Of a stretch of DNA of 64,000 bases, positions 27,729-36,139 are shown in pieces. The stretch lies in contig CAWFMA010000032.1 of assembly GCA_963816855.1 (NCBI GenBank), positions 62,001 to 126,000 of the forward strand, given 5' to 3'. The position numbers were made by a program, and so were the translations under genes. The DNA comes from DASTFP01 sp963816855. Lineage in GTDB: Bacteria; Verrucomicrobiota; Verrucomicrobiia; Chthoniobacterales; Terrimicrobiaceae. Each line of letters starts with the position of its first letter. Position 1 is the first letter of the stretch. Below the pieces are notes generated by a model. It did not search any database. It had not been told where the DNA came from and saw nothing but the letters and a program-made list of their open reading frames with translations.

Positions 27729-28343
27729 CTAAAAGGCATATGAAGCTCCTGCGATCGGGCCCAGAGAGTCCAATGAAGTGTTCCTACGAACGGGCTCGGA
27801 AAGATTCGCGTTCGAGAGGTGCTGCCAAAGGAACCCGACCCAGATGGACCACGTCCTCGAGATGGTGAGTCGCACGCCTCCCGAGGCAAGCAGGCAAAAT
27901 GTGAAGTCTTCCCCCTGCCCGAACGGAGTGTCATTGCTATCAACCGCGCCCATCCCACCACCGCCATCCGCATAAAGCGCCCACGCTGACGTCCCGATGG
28001 GAAAAATCAGCCGAACGCGAAGCGCGCCTCCAAGAAAGTAACTCTCGGGACCATGCACGATCGCCTCTCCAAGAAATGTCGCAAGCAATTGACCCCTGAA
28101 ACGGATCGGCCCGATCTTCCATTGCGGGAACGGTTGCCAAGCCAGCGAGAGGAGTTGCGGAGCAATCACGTAGCGGTTGGGATTCCTCACGCCAAAAATT
28201 CCGGCCGTCTCGAAGGCGATCTCCCACCGCTTCTCGCGGGGCGCCGCGAGCGGTTGCCGCACAAGCTCTCCGTCCGCCATCAGGCCGGCGGCGGTCAAAA
28301 GGAAAGCGATGGCGGCAAGGCGCAGCTGTTTCGCTGCCGGCAT
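27729..28343 (-). CDS. acyloxyacyl hydrolase family protein (PagL-like outer-membrane lipid A deacylase)
   Basis: This encodes 204 aa from ATG 28343; an in-frame GTG at 28388 would add 15 residues. A signal peptide (LRLAAIAFLLTAAGLMADG) is followed by alternating strands typical of an 8-stranded beta barrel. The C-terminal half has WQHLSNANLS, matching the His-x-Ser-Asn catalytic motif of PagL, and the protein ends in SYAF, an aromatic C-terminus usual for outer-membrane barrels. PagL removes the 3-O acyl chain from lipid A. The assignment rests on the motif and layout, and the family is diverse, so the true activity is uncertain. Confidence 0.72.
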   Translation of the reverse strand: MPAAKQLRLAAIAFLLTAAGLMADGELVRQPLAAPREKRWEIAFETAGIFGVRNPNRYVIAPQLLSLAWQPFPQWKIGPIRFRGQLLATFLGEAIVHGPESYFLGGALRVRLIFPIGTSAWALYADGGGGMGAVDSNDTPFGQGEDFTFCLLASGGVRLTISRTWSIWVGFLWQHLSNANLSEPVRRNTSLDSLGPIAGASYAF

Positions 28344-28471
28344 CGGGCAAGGATGCAGAAATCGGGCGAAATATCTCACTGTCTGCACGTTCGTATCGTG
28401 TCACCAAGCTGGACGCAGGCAAATCGAAAAGAAAGTGTTGGCTGGGCCTCATCTTCGGAAGAGAAGAAGCC

Positions 28472-29078
28472 TCACGCCAAATTGATGAGCATTGTTCCGC
28501 ACGCGCGTTCGAGCCATCTCGAGAGCTGGGTCAAACGAAGCGAACGCGGTCCTGTCTGTGCCAGGCAGGAAAAGAACGTCAGGACGAACGCCTCGATCGC
28601 CACGGTGCAGCTCGCCAGAATGAAAAGCTGCAAGGATGCCGGCCTTTCGAAATCTTTGAACTGAGGCAGCAAATCAGACATAAACAAAAGTGCCTTCGGG
28701 TTGGTGACCTGGACGGCGGCGGCCTGGACGATCAGATCGCCGTAGCTCGGTGTCGATCGAGACGGCGGCCCGAGCGTTTCGGCGGATCTGCGGAACGAGG
28801 ACCACCCCGCGCGAACACCAAGGAAAACCAGATAACTCGCGCCGGCGACTTGCAGAATTGTGAGCGCGTTCGCCGACGCGAGGAGCAAAGTAACCGATCC
28901 AAATGCAATACAGACGAAAAAGGAGAGATTTCCCAATTGGATGCCAACGATCCCCATAGTGCGGGCCCGCAGTCCGGACGCCGCCACCAGAGGACATCAC
29001 GAACCACACAGCTGGGCCCGGCACGAGCGCGACAAGCGCCCAAGCTGTCGCGTAGGCGAGAACAGCACTAAGACCCAT
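28472..29078 (-). pseudogene. LysE/RhtB family amino-acid exporter, frameshifted
   Basis: The start at ATG 29078 gives MGLSAVLAYATAWALVALVPGPAVWFVMSSGG, the typical first helix of LysE proteins. The rest of the protein (LRARTMGIVGIQLGNLSFFV, NALTILQVAGASYLVFLGVRAGW, VQVTNPKALLFMSDLLPQF) continues in a different frame from about 28980. One extra base in the GGTGGCGGC stretch explains the shift. Joined, the product would be about 200 aa with the normal six-helix layout. Either a recent pseudogene or an assembly error; the remainder of the coding sequence is clean, which favours the latter or a very young mutation. Confidence 0.8.
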
Positions 29079-29168
29079 TCGAACAGCCGCAGGCGAAATG
29101 CGCGAGGGCCTCGTCAGGGAGGACGGGAGGGGGCGCCTCGTTCTTACGTATTCCCCGGTGCGATCTTT

Positions 29169-30065
29169 TCACGAACCGTCCCGCTTCGATTCAGGATTCT
29201 TCACCTCTTTCCCAAGGAGTTCCAGAAATCGCATCAAAACGGGATTTGCGTCGCTTCGGCGCCACGCTGCGCTAACCTCCCACGAAGCGGCCGGATCCTG
29301 CACCTCGTGGAGGCGCAAGCCCCTTATGTGCGGAATTCCGAACGATTGAGGGATGAGCGTAACACCGAGCCCGGCACGCACCAGGGCAAGAGAGGTCGTC
29401 ACTTCGCTGGTATCTTGAATTGCTCTCGGATGAAAGCCAAACTTCGCGCAGAGAGCGATCGCGTGGCGACGAAACGTCGGCGCGCGCTCATTCGATATGA
29501 GAATGAACGGTTCGCCGGCGCAGTCGTCCAACGTGGCTTTGGTGGGCAGCCGGGAATCGGTTGACGATACGAGCGCCAGTCGGTCACGAATAACCGGCGT
29601 CGTCTCGAACTCGTTCGAAACCGGCGAACGCACGAACCCGATATCGAGCCGCCCGGAACGCAGGCCCTCGATTTGCTCAACGGTAGACATGTCGCGAAGG
29701 CTGATCTGGACGTCCGGCACGGTATGGCGAAGGCGGGCGATCAAACGGGGAACCAGTTCGAAAGTATGAAAGCCAAAACCGAGTCGCAGGCGTCCCCGGT
29801 CTCCGCGAGCCAGGCTTCTTCCCGCGTCAACGAGCCGTTCGAAGCCGGATACGATCGGCCTCGCCTCGTTCAAAAACTGCTCTCCAGCGCTCGTCAGTTT
29901 GGTGCCGTGCTTTCCTCTTTCAAAAAGGGAACATCCCAGATCCTCCTCAACCCGCCGAATTTGCTTGGTCAAAGCAGGCTGGCTCAGATTCAGGAGTCTT
30001 GCGGTCCGCCCGAAATGCAATTGCTGGGCCAGCAGAACAAACGAGCGGAGTTCTCGCATTTCCAT
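29169..30065 (-). CDS. LysR family transcriptional regulator
   Basis: This 298-aa regulator starts at ATG 30065. The N-terminal winged helix-turn-helix (MRELRSFVLLAQQLHFGRTARLLNLSQPALTKQIRRVEEDLG) is standard, with effector-binding domain RLGFGFHTFELVPRLIARLR and IGFVRSPV. It is divergent from the HAD gene (69-base gap with a dyad) and lies upstream of the LysE-type exporter on the same strand, 90 bases away. Likely targets are one or both neighbours; the effector is unknown. Confidence 0.95.
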   Translation of the reverse strand: MEMRELRSFVLLAQQLHFGRTARLLNLSQPALTKQIRRVEEDLGCSLFERGKHGTKLTSAGEQFLNEARPIVSGFERLVDAGRSLARGDRGRLRLGFGFHTFELVPRLIARLRHTVPDVQISLRDMSTVEQIEGLRSGRLDIGFVRSPVSNEFETTPVIRDRLALVSSTDSRLPTKATLDDCAGEPFILISNERAPTFRRHAIALCAKFGFHPRAIQDTSEVTTSLALVRAGLGVTLIPQSFGIPHIRGLRLHEVQDPAASWEVSAAWRRSDANPVLMRFLELLGKEVKNPESKRDGS

Positions 30066-30074
30066 AACCTCAAG

Positions 30075-30089
30075 TTATCACGCCGATAA
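30075..30089. promoter_or_regulatory. LysR-type dyad in the divergent promoter
   Basis: TTATC-ACGCC-GATAA is a perfect 5-bp dyad with a 5-base spacer that contains the T-N11-A pattern used by LysR proteins. It lies 10 bases upstream of the LysR start and 45 bases ahead of the HAD start, where autoregulation is usual. Confidence 0.45.
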
Positions 30090-30134
30090 TTAATTTCCAT
30101 TGGAAGAAATCGGTGGAGAAGTGGATCTTCCTCC

Positions 30135-30923
30135 ATGCAAAAGATGGCCGTAATTGACCTGGATGACACGCTGCTCTGCCCCGACAAGCAGATAAGCGGG
30201 GCTAACCTCGAAGCTCTCCACACCCTGAGAAAGAACCGCTTCGAAATTATCATCGCGTCGGGCCGCCATCACAAAAACATTATCGGCTTTGAAGATCGGA
30301 TCGGGAGACAGGGTTGGGTTGTCTCGTCGAATGGCGCCGTTGTGCGCCACGCTCAAACTGCGGCGATGCTGCAGGAGTTTACGTTAAGCGTCAGCCAGGC
30401 TCGTGCCATTCACCAGTATGGCACGGAAAGCGGCTGCTCTCTTATCGGCTACCATCGGGATGGGGTCTTCGCTGAGAGCGATTCGGAATGGACGCGTCGG
30501 TATGCAAAAAATGCCGGCTGGCAACCAAGCCGGGGCAATCTTTTGTTTTTGGCCGCGACAGGCCTCGAAAAGCTGCTTCTTACCGGCCCCGAAGCCAGAA
30601 TTGATGAGCTTGAACCCGAGGCGGAGAGGAAATTCGGATCGGAGATGTACGTCGTGCGAACAGCCGACGAGATTTTGGAGATCGCGGCTTCAGGGACTAA
30701 TAAAGCGTTGGGTGCGCAGGCGGTGGCGCGGACGCTGGGAATTGAAAGCCAAAACGTCGTGGCTTTCGGTGACGGAAACAATGACGTCGAGCTTCTTGCT
30801 TGGGCCGGCCTTTCCGTGGCCATGAGCCACGGGCGGGAGACGGCGCGGCGAGCGGCGAAACTAATCAGCCCGCCGGGGTCTCCCGCGACAGCGTTTGCTC
30901 GCGCGGTCCGGGCCGTTTTGTAA
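30135..30923 (+). CDS. Cof-type HAD superfamily phosphatase
   Basis: This 262-aa cytosolic phosphatase has all four HAD motifs: DLDDTLL (nucleophile Asp and acid Asp), IIASGR, the Lys in GTNKALGAQAVA, and FGDGNNDVELLAWAG with the metal Asp pair. The C2-type cap lies between residues 85 and 190. Family members hydrolyse sugar phosphates or FMN/PLP-type substrates with little predictability. It stops 2 bases before the converging FAD-oxidase stop. Confidence 0.93.
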   Translation: MQKMAVIDLDDTLLCPDKQISGANLEALHTLRKNRFEIIIASGRHHKNIIGFEDRIGRQGWVVSSNGAVVRHAQTAAMLQEFTLSVSQARAIHQYGTESGCSLIGYHRDGVFAESDSEWTRRYAKNAGWQPSRGNLLFLAATGLEKLLLTGPEARIDELEPEAERKFGSEMYVVRTADEILEIAASGTNKALGAQAVARTLGIESQNVVAFGDGNNDVELLAWAGLSVAMSHGRETARRAAKLISPPGSPATAFARAVRAVL

Positions 30924-30925
30924 GC

Positions 30926-32311
30926 TCACACTCGGACCGGGTTGATGTTCTGATTGACCCGAAAAAAGTTGCCCGGATCGTATTTGTTCTTTACGGCCAC
31001 CAGTCGCTCGTAGTTCTCGCGGTAACTCGCCTTGACTCGGTCTTCGCCCTCTTCGTCCATCATGAAGTTCACGTAAGCTCCGCCCGCGGAGTGCGGATGC
31101 AGCGCGTGCCAATAGTCTGTCGCCCATGTGACGATGCGCTCCTTGTTGCCCGGATCGGGGTCAACCCCAACGATTACCTGAGCCCAAACAGCATCGCGAT
31201 AACTCCAGGCGGTATCGCTCTTTCCCATCTGCGCTGCTCTCCCGTTGATTGGATAAAGGTGCATCGTCGATTGCATGGTTGGGACCTTCGAACCGTGCAC
31301 CAGGTGGAGTTCGATGGCTTCATCGCTGAGTTCCTTGAAGAAATCCGCCTTCCAATACCACTGCAAGCCAGGCATATAAAGGGCATCGAACATGCTCTGA
31401 ACCACCGGGTGGGGCAATGGACCGACCAAATCGAGGGTCGGCGGGCAAAAGGCGCGAATCGGCTTAAAAACCTCCTCGGCGCTTTCCAGAGGCCCGGTGT
31501 AGCACCAGACAATCCCGCACATGTTCTTATGATGGAGGTGCTCTGGAAACGGGGGGCCAGGCGGCACGACTAGAAAAGCGAAGAAGCCGGTAATGTTCTC
31601 CGCCGCCTCGACGATAAATTGCCGGTACCATTGCATCACCTCACGAGCCTGCTCGAGAGGCCAAAGCATCGGCCCGGCGTAGTCGGTGTGGATGTCGTGC
31701 GCCTTGAACAAGAAAGAGGTGGCGACACCGAAGTTTCCTCCGCCTCCTCGTATCGCCCAAAACAGATCTTCGTGCTCCGTCGCGCTGGCGGTCACGAAAC
31801 GCCCATCCGCCAGAACCAAATCTGCGGCCAGCAGGTTGTCTATCGTCAATCCACAACCGCGGGTCAGATGACCCAAGCCCCCTCCCAGAGTGAGCCCGCC
31901 CACCCCGGTGGTCGAAATAATCCCGCTGGGAACGGCGAGACGAAAGGCATGCGTCGCATGGTCCACCGAGTGCCACGTGCAGCCGCCTCCTACTCGCACT
32001 GTCTTGGTGGACGGTTCCACGCGCGTGTAGTTGATCAGGGAGAGGTCGATAACCAGGCCGTCGTCACACACTCCCAATCCGCCCGCGTTGTGGCCGCCGC
32101 TTCGAACCGCAACGAGGAGTTGGTTCTCGCGGCCAAAATCGACGGCCGTGATCACATCGGCGACGTCCGAGCAGCCGGCAATCAGCCTTGGCCGTCGATC
32201 AATCATCCCGTTGTAAACCTTGCGGGCCTCATCATACCCTTCGTCCTCCGGCTGGATCAACTGTCCGCCAAGTTTCGCACGGAATCCATCTATTGCTTCC
32301 TGAGTGAGCAC
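30926..32311 (-). CDS. FAD-binding oxidoreductase, berberine-bridge enzyme type
   Basis: This 461-aa flavoprotein belongs to the PCMH/BBE family. The PP-loop motif VAVRSGGHNAGGLGVCDDG carries the His used for covalent FAD attachment. The second FAD motif is TLGGGLGHLTRGCGLTIDNLLAADLVLADG. The C-terminal BBE motif is YDPGNFFRVNQNINP. Members oxidise sugars, oligosaccharides or secondary alcohols. No signal peptide is seen, so it is probably cytosolic. It lies after the SorC regulator (40-base gap), at the end of the carbohydrate block. It may oxidise a related substrate, but this is only context. Confidence 0.88.
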   Translation of the reverse strand: MLTQEAIDGFRAKLGGQLIQPEDEGYDEARKVYNGMIDRRPRLIAGCSDVADVITAVDFGRENQLLVAVRSGGHNAGGLGVCDDGLVIDLSLINYTRVEPSTKTVRVGGGCTWHSVDHATHAFRLAVPSGIISTTGVGGLTLGGGLGHLTRGCGLTIDNLLAADLVLADGRFVTASATEHEDLFWAIRGGGGNFGVATSFLFKAHDIHTDYAGPMLWPLEQAREVMQWYRQFIVEAAENITGFFAFLVVPPGPPFPEHLHHKNMCGIVWCYTGPLESAEEVFKPIRAFCPPTLDLVGPLPHPVVQSMFDALYMPGLQWYWKADFFKELSDEAIELHLVHGSKVPTMQSTMHLYPINGRAAQMGKSDTAWSYRDAVWAQVIVGVDPDPGNKERIVTWATDYWHALHPHSAGGAYVNFMMDEEGEDRVKASYRENYERLVAVKNKYDPGNFFRVNQNINPVRV

Positions 32312-32351
32312 GGTACCTCCTTCGAAATGAAACTGGTCAATAATCCGAACG

Positions 32352-33365
32352 TTAGTCAGTCTCCTCCTTTAACCACAGGGCGGTATCCCCGTCAATGATG
32401 AGGCCATTGACAAATCCGGCCTTGAGAAGACCCTTTACGGCTTGCAGCTTTTCCCTCCCGGCGCAAAGGAGGATTACCTCCCGCTCAAAAAGATGCTCGA
32501 GATCGACTGCCAGCGTTCTTTGATTCACATCGCTGGAAACGACCCGCCCTTCCGCATCGAAAAACTTTCCCATGCAGTCGCACACGGCGCCGGCCCGTTT
32601 AAGATCCTGCAATTCGATGCCCGACAGGTAGCGATGTTTGAACAAAAGGCTGTGCTCGTCACACGGCCCGAAAGTCACCATGTAAAAACTCGCCTGTTCC
32701 GCGAGGGCCAGCGTCTCCTTGAAAATGCGCTGCGACATAAAAATTTGACGATCGGCGATGGTATTGACAATGAAAGGCACAGGCAAAAAATGCCCCTCTC
32801 CGCCGGTTTTTTCGGCAAATTGATAAACGACTTCAAAGAGGTTGGCCGCCGAAGTCCTGGTCAGAGACCCCATTGCCGAAACAAACTTCGCCTTGGGCTT
32901 GGTCAGACCGACCAAATGATTGGGAACTTCGGCAATGGAGCGCCCCCAGCCCACGCCGATGACCGAGGCCTCGTCGGCCTGCAGGCGCTCCCGAAGCAAC
33001 TCGGCGGCAACGATCCCCACCGCGCGACGCGCGATGGGACTCTCGGCGGCGAGTCTGGGACGCGAGGGCAGGCTCTTCCGCCGGCCCGAGATGTAGGACA
33101 TCAATGGCGGCGTTGTGCGACAGAACGCAAGATTGTAGCGGCGCCGCAGGCTCTCCTCGATTTCCACCATGCGGGCGAAACGATGTTCGATGGAGATCTT
33201 CACGATGCCGGATTCCCTGGCTTCGGCCAAGAGCCTGTTAACCTTGATCCGCGAGATTCCCAACAGATCGGCTGTGTGCTCCTGAGTATTTCCGGCAACG
33301 TGGTAAAGCCACGCCGCCCTGACGATTTGTTCAGAATCACCGGGAAACTCGTAAGATCGGTTCAT
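32352..33365 (-). CDS. SorC/DeoR-type sugar-binding transcriptional regulator
   Basis: This 337-aa regulator has an N-terminal helix-turn-helix (residues 12-60, WLYHVAGNTQEHTADLLGISRIKVNRLL). Its C-terminal phosphosugar-binding domain has VIGVGWGRSIAEVPNHL, FVSAMGSLTRTSAANLFEVVYQFAEKTG and the closing LLKAGFVNGLIIDGDTAL. SorC proteins respond to a phosphorylated sugar from the pathway they control. It follows the kinase genes on the same strand, although 470 bases lie between, so it may have its own promoter. It is the natural regulator for the dehydrogenase-isomerase-kinase genes upstream. Confidence 0.92.
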   Translation of the reverse strand: MNRSYEFPGDSEQIVRAAWLYHVAGNTQEHTADLLGISRIKVNRLLAEARESGIVKISIEHRFARMVEIEESLRRRYNLAFCRTTPPLMSYISGRRKSLPSRPRLAAESPIARRAVGIVAAELLRERLQADEASVIGVGWGRSIAEVPNHLVGLTKPKAKFVSAMGSLTRTSAANLFEVVYQFAEKTGGEGHFLPVPFIVNTIADRQIFMSQRIFKETLALAEQASFYMVTFGPCDEHSLLFKHRYLSGIELQDLKRAGAVCDCMGKFFDAEGRVVSSDVNQRTLAVDLEHLFEREVILLCAGREKLQAVKGLLKAGFVNGLIIDGDTALWLKEETD

Positions 33366-33835
33366 TCCAATTCCGCCTCAAGGTGCCGCCAGTTCGCTTC
33401 GGCGCAGCGATCCCTTCGTGTCGCAAGACGCGCCTGGAAGGCTGCGGTCGACAAGCCATCTTCCACGGTATTCAGCCCTCTTTGCAAATCCGGATTTCGT
33501 TTGCTGGCCTCGTCAACCCTCCAGCCACAACCAACAGAGGCGCGACTCCTGAGTGCATTTGCCGCGCCACCGCATCGAGGACCGGAGAAAGATGGCGAGG
33601 CACTCAGCTGGACCGTCTGGTCGCTATCGCCTTGACGGCGCGTCCATCGACGGCCTTTTACGGTGCCATCGGCTCCGGGGGGAGCAATAGCCGCACTTCA
33701 CAGCCAATTCTTTCTTCTCTTCCCCTGATTCATCGCAAAGATGAGCTCATTGCACAAGGCGAAGGGAAATCAGGTGGTGGTCGCGTTTGGGTGAAGCATG
33801 GCGAAAATGTCAGATGATAGTTTTAGTCAGTTCTC
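33366..33835. other. gap between dhaL and the SorC regulator, no gene seen
   Basis: No open frame here has family features or good codon use. It follows the dhaL stop and precedes the regulator's ATG. It probably holds the regulator's own promoter and the kinase-operon terminator, but I could not pick out a clear -35/-10 pair or a hairpin with a T-tract. Confidence 0.5.
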
Positions 33836-34480
33836 CTATTTTTGCTCGGCGCTTTGGAACGAATCGGAAAAAGATTTCAGAATGAGCGAACAGGAAGCGG
33901 CTCCGGCGTCCAGGATTCCTCTCGAACGTTCTCCCAGCCTGCTGGCGCGGCCCAATTTTGCGATCATATCGCGAGTGCCTTCCTTCCCCTTCTCCGCCGC
34001 GGCGGCCATGCGATTGAGTGCCTCAGAAAAACTGGCACCTTCGGCGACAGCCTTTTCATACCCTTCAACGGCCGGCACCAAGGCGTCCATCATCGTCTTG
34101 TCACCCACCTTGGCGCCGCCAAGGTCCTGCATGGCATTCATCCCGGCCTTTAGCATCTTGCCGAAGGCCTCCTTGTCGATCGCCGGCGAATCGCCGCACG
34201 CGGCGCCCATGTCGATAAAGAAGCTGCCATAGAGAGGCCCCATGGCGCCTCCGATTTCCGCCAGCAGCACCTGACCAAGCATATCGAGGCCTTGGGGAAC
34301 CGTGACATTCTGGTCGCCGAGTTTCTCTTTGGTTCGACGCGCACCCTTCGTCATATTGATCCCGTGGTCGCCGTCTCCCGTAGCCCCGTCGATTTCGCTG
34401 AGGTAAGCGCCATTGGTGTCGATCGTTTCAATCAGAGCCAGCAGAACTTTGCGGCCTTCGGCAGTCGGGTACGAATTCAT
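33836..34480 (-). CDS. dhaL: dihydroxyacetone kinase family, L subunit (nucleotide-binding)
   Basis: This 214-aa all-helical subunit binds ATP or ADP through a magnesium cluster. The metal motif is DGATGDGDHGINMTKG (Asp-x-Asp-His), with GPLYGSFFIDMG, KVGDKTMMDAL and the C-terminal TRDMIAKLGRASRLGERSRGILDAGAAS. No phosphotransferase subunit (DhaM) is nearby, so ATP is the likely donor. It sits 12 bases after dhaK. With its partner it would phosphorylate a ketose such as dihydroxyacetone or, from context, erythrulose. Confidence 0.93.
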   Translation of the reverse strand: MNSYPTAEGRKVLLALIETIDTNGAYLSEIDGATGDGDHGINMTKGARRTKEKLGDQNVTVPQGLDMLGQVLLAEIGGAMGPLYGSFFIDMGAACGDSPAIDKEAFGKMLKAGMNAMQDLGGAKVGDKTMMDALVPAVEGYEKAVAEGASFSEALNRMAAAAEKGKEGTRDMIAKLGRASRLGERSRGILDAGAASCSLILKSFSDSFQSAEQK

Positions 34481-34492
34481 TTTTTTGGTCGG

Positions 34493-35500
34493 TTAGGAAA
34501 GTTTCGGTTGGGTGAGTCCAATGGAGGTCGCCTCCGCGGCGATGAGTGCCTTCAATTCGGCGTCCAGTTTCATTAGCGTGACCGTCACGCCCATCATCTC
34601 CAGGGAGGTAAAGTAATTCCCGACGTAGGGTCGATAGATGGAAATTCCGGCTTTCCCCAGCAATTCGGTCAATTTCCGGAAAACAATGTAAAGTTCCATG
34701 ACCGGTGTTGCGCCCAACCCGGAAACGAGGACCACCACTTCGTCTCCCGAATTGAAGGGCAGGTCTGGAAGGATGTAGTCGAGGGCTATCTGCGCCATCT
34801 CGTCTGCGCTCTTCAGATCATCCACCTTGACCCCGGGTTCTCCATGGTGCCCGATACCGACTTCCATTTTCCCCGGTTCGATATGGAAATTGGGTTTTCC
34901 TGCGGCGGGAATCACACAGGAGGAGAGGCCAATGCCGATGCTGCGGGTCGAATCGATTGCTTTCTGGGCGGTCCGAATAACCTCCTCCAGCGAGGCGCCG
35001 ATCGCTGCTTTCGCGCCCGCGACTTTCCACATCAGAATCTCCCCCGCCACGCCGCGTCGCTTTTCGCGTTCGTCCTTGGATGCCGAGGCCACGTCGTCGT
35101 TGGCGATCACCGTCTCCACCTTGATTCCGTCCGCACCCACCATCCGGCGGGCCATTTTGACGTTCATGTTGTCCCCCGCGTAGTTGCCATAGAGGATCGC
35201 CACGCCCGCGCCGCCGTCCGCCGCCCGGATGGCATCCCGGAAAATATGGGCGGAAGGCGAGGCAAAAATTTCGCCCACCGCGACAACGTCGACCATGTTC
35301 TTTCCCACATACCCCACGAATGCCGGTTCGTGACCCGATCCGCCGCCGGTGACGATCCCAACCCGTCCTTTCACGGGAGATCCAACGTATCTGACCACGC
35401 GGGGGTTTTCTGTTTTCGCCAGGAGGTCGGGATGGCCAAGGAGAATTCCCTCCAGCGCCTCCTCGGTGACGCGGGACGGATCATTGAAGATTCGTTGCAT
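34493..35500 (-). CDS. dhaK: dihydroxyacetone kinase family, K subunit (ketose-binding)
   Basis: This 335-aa substrate subunit has GGGSGHEPAFVGYVGKNMVDV near residue 55 and the His that forms the hemiaminal with the ketose in VGIGHHGEPGVKVDDL. LYGNYAGDNMNVKMA and the EVVVLVSGLGATPVMELYIV stretch are also conserved. The segment VDVVAVGEIFASPSA differs from the classical DHA kinase version (usually CGEVFTSP) and resembles members that act on C4 ketoses; this is my reading of the family. Spacing to rpiB is 20 bases upstream. It is the binding half of a split kinase with the dhaL product. Confidence 0.93.
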   Translation of the reverse strand: MQRIFNDPSRVTEEALEGILLGHPDLLAKTENPRVVRYVGSPVKGRVGIVTGGGSGHEPAFVGYVGKNMVDVVAVGEIFASPSAHIFRDAIRAADGGAGVAILYGNYAGDNMNVKMARRMVGADGIKVETVIANDDVASASKDEREKRRGVAGEILMWKVAGAKAAIGASLEEVIRTAQKAIDSTRSIGIGLSSCVIPAAGKPNFHIEPGKMEVGIGHHGEPGVKVDDLKSADEMAQIALDYILPDLPFNSGDEVVVLVSGLGATPVMELYIVFRKLTELLGKAGISIYRPYVGNYFTSLEMMGVTVTLMKLDAELKALIAAEATSIGLTQPKLS

Positions 35501-35520
35501 AGTGTTCTGGGTTTGGAAGC

Positions 35521-35988
35521 CTATTTCTTCGAAGCCGTGAATTGCTGCTCGATTTCCTTCATCCGCTCAACCTTGGCCGCGGATTTGCCCCCTTCGAAAT
35601 CTGATTTCAGCCACGTGTCGACCAAGCTCTTGGCGTACTCTTCTCCCACGACACGCGCCCCCAAGGCCATGACCTGGCAATCGTTGCTCTTGCGCGATCT
35701 CTCGGCGGAATAGGCGTCGTGACACACAGCGGCCCGGATTCCCGGCACCTTGTTGGCGGTGATGGCCATGCCAATTCCCGTGCCGCACATGAGGATACCG
35801 CGCTCGTGCTTGCCGTCCGCCACGGCGCTGGAAACTTCCAACGCGATGTCCGGGTAAAGCGATGGCTCGGTATTGTGCACGCCATAATCCTTGACCGTAT
35901 GGCCTTGCTTCTCCAAATAGGCGCGCAAAGTTTCCTTCAGATGAAAGGCTGCCTCGTCGCAGCCTATCGCGATCGATAGTTTACTCAT
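35521..35988 (-). CDS. rpiB: RpiB/LacAB family sugar-phosphate isomerase
   Basis: This 155-aa protein shares the ribose 5-phosphate isomerase B fold. The base Cys lies in GILMCGTGIGMAITANK, and the phosphate loop is similar. The HND motif of true RpiB enzymes, whose His opens the furanose ring, reads SRKSNDCQV here, so His is replaced by Ser. An open-chain tetrulose phosphate needs no ring opening, so the change fits a D-erythrulose 4-phosphate isomerase better than ribose 5-phosphate. It lies between the dehydrogenase and kinase genes. The symbol denotes the family, not the substrate. Confidence 0.88.
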   Translation of the reverse strand: MSKLSIAIGCDEAAFHLKETLRAYLEKQGHTVKDYGVHNTEPSLYPDIALEVSSAVADGKHERGILMCGTGIGMAITANKVPGIRAAVCHDAYSAERSRKSNDCQVMALGARVVGEEYAKSLVDTWLKSDFEGGKSAAKVERMKEIEQQFTASKK

Positions 35989-36030
35989 AAAGAACTCTTA
36001 GTTTGTTACTTGAAGACGTAAAACCCTAGC

Positions 36031-36050
36031 TCAGCGGAAGCTTCCGCTGA
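36031..36050. promoter_or_regulatory. perfect 20-bp palindrome between the dehydrogenase and isomerase genes
   Basis: TCAGCGGAAGCTTCCGCTGA is its own reverse complement. It lies in the 151-base gap between the dehydrogenase stop and the isomerase start. It could bind a dimeric regulator (the SorC protein of this cluster) or form a hairpin in the mRNA; there is no T-tract. Confidence 0.5.
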
Positions 36051-36102
36051 CTGCCATTACGCCGGAGCCGTGCAGCAGCCCACCGCACCTCTCCGGGAGG
36101 CG

Positions 36103-36116
36103 CAAGGCGCGCCTTG
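36103..36116. repeat. perfect 14-bp palindrome just after the dehydrogenase gene
   Basis: CAAGGCGCGCCTTG lies 24 bases after the dehydrogenase stop on the minus strand, in the same gap as the 20-bp palindrome. It may be part of a transcript-processing or termination structure. Confidence 0.35.
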
Positions 36117-36139
36117 TTATTGGTGTATGGAAGAGGAAG

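Noticed and set aside
30800..31573. 257-aa plus-strand open frame opposite the FAD oxidase
   Set aside because: Covers the end of the HAD gene and the oxidase in another frame; sequence shows no domain.
33383..33817. 144-aa plus-strand open frame in the gap before dhaL
   Set aside because: Low-complexity, Ser/Arg-rich, no start signal or family; reported instead as a gap.
36103..36116. Mobile-element inverted repeat
   Set aside because: No transposase or partner repeat nearby; the palindrome is short and stands alone.
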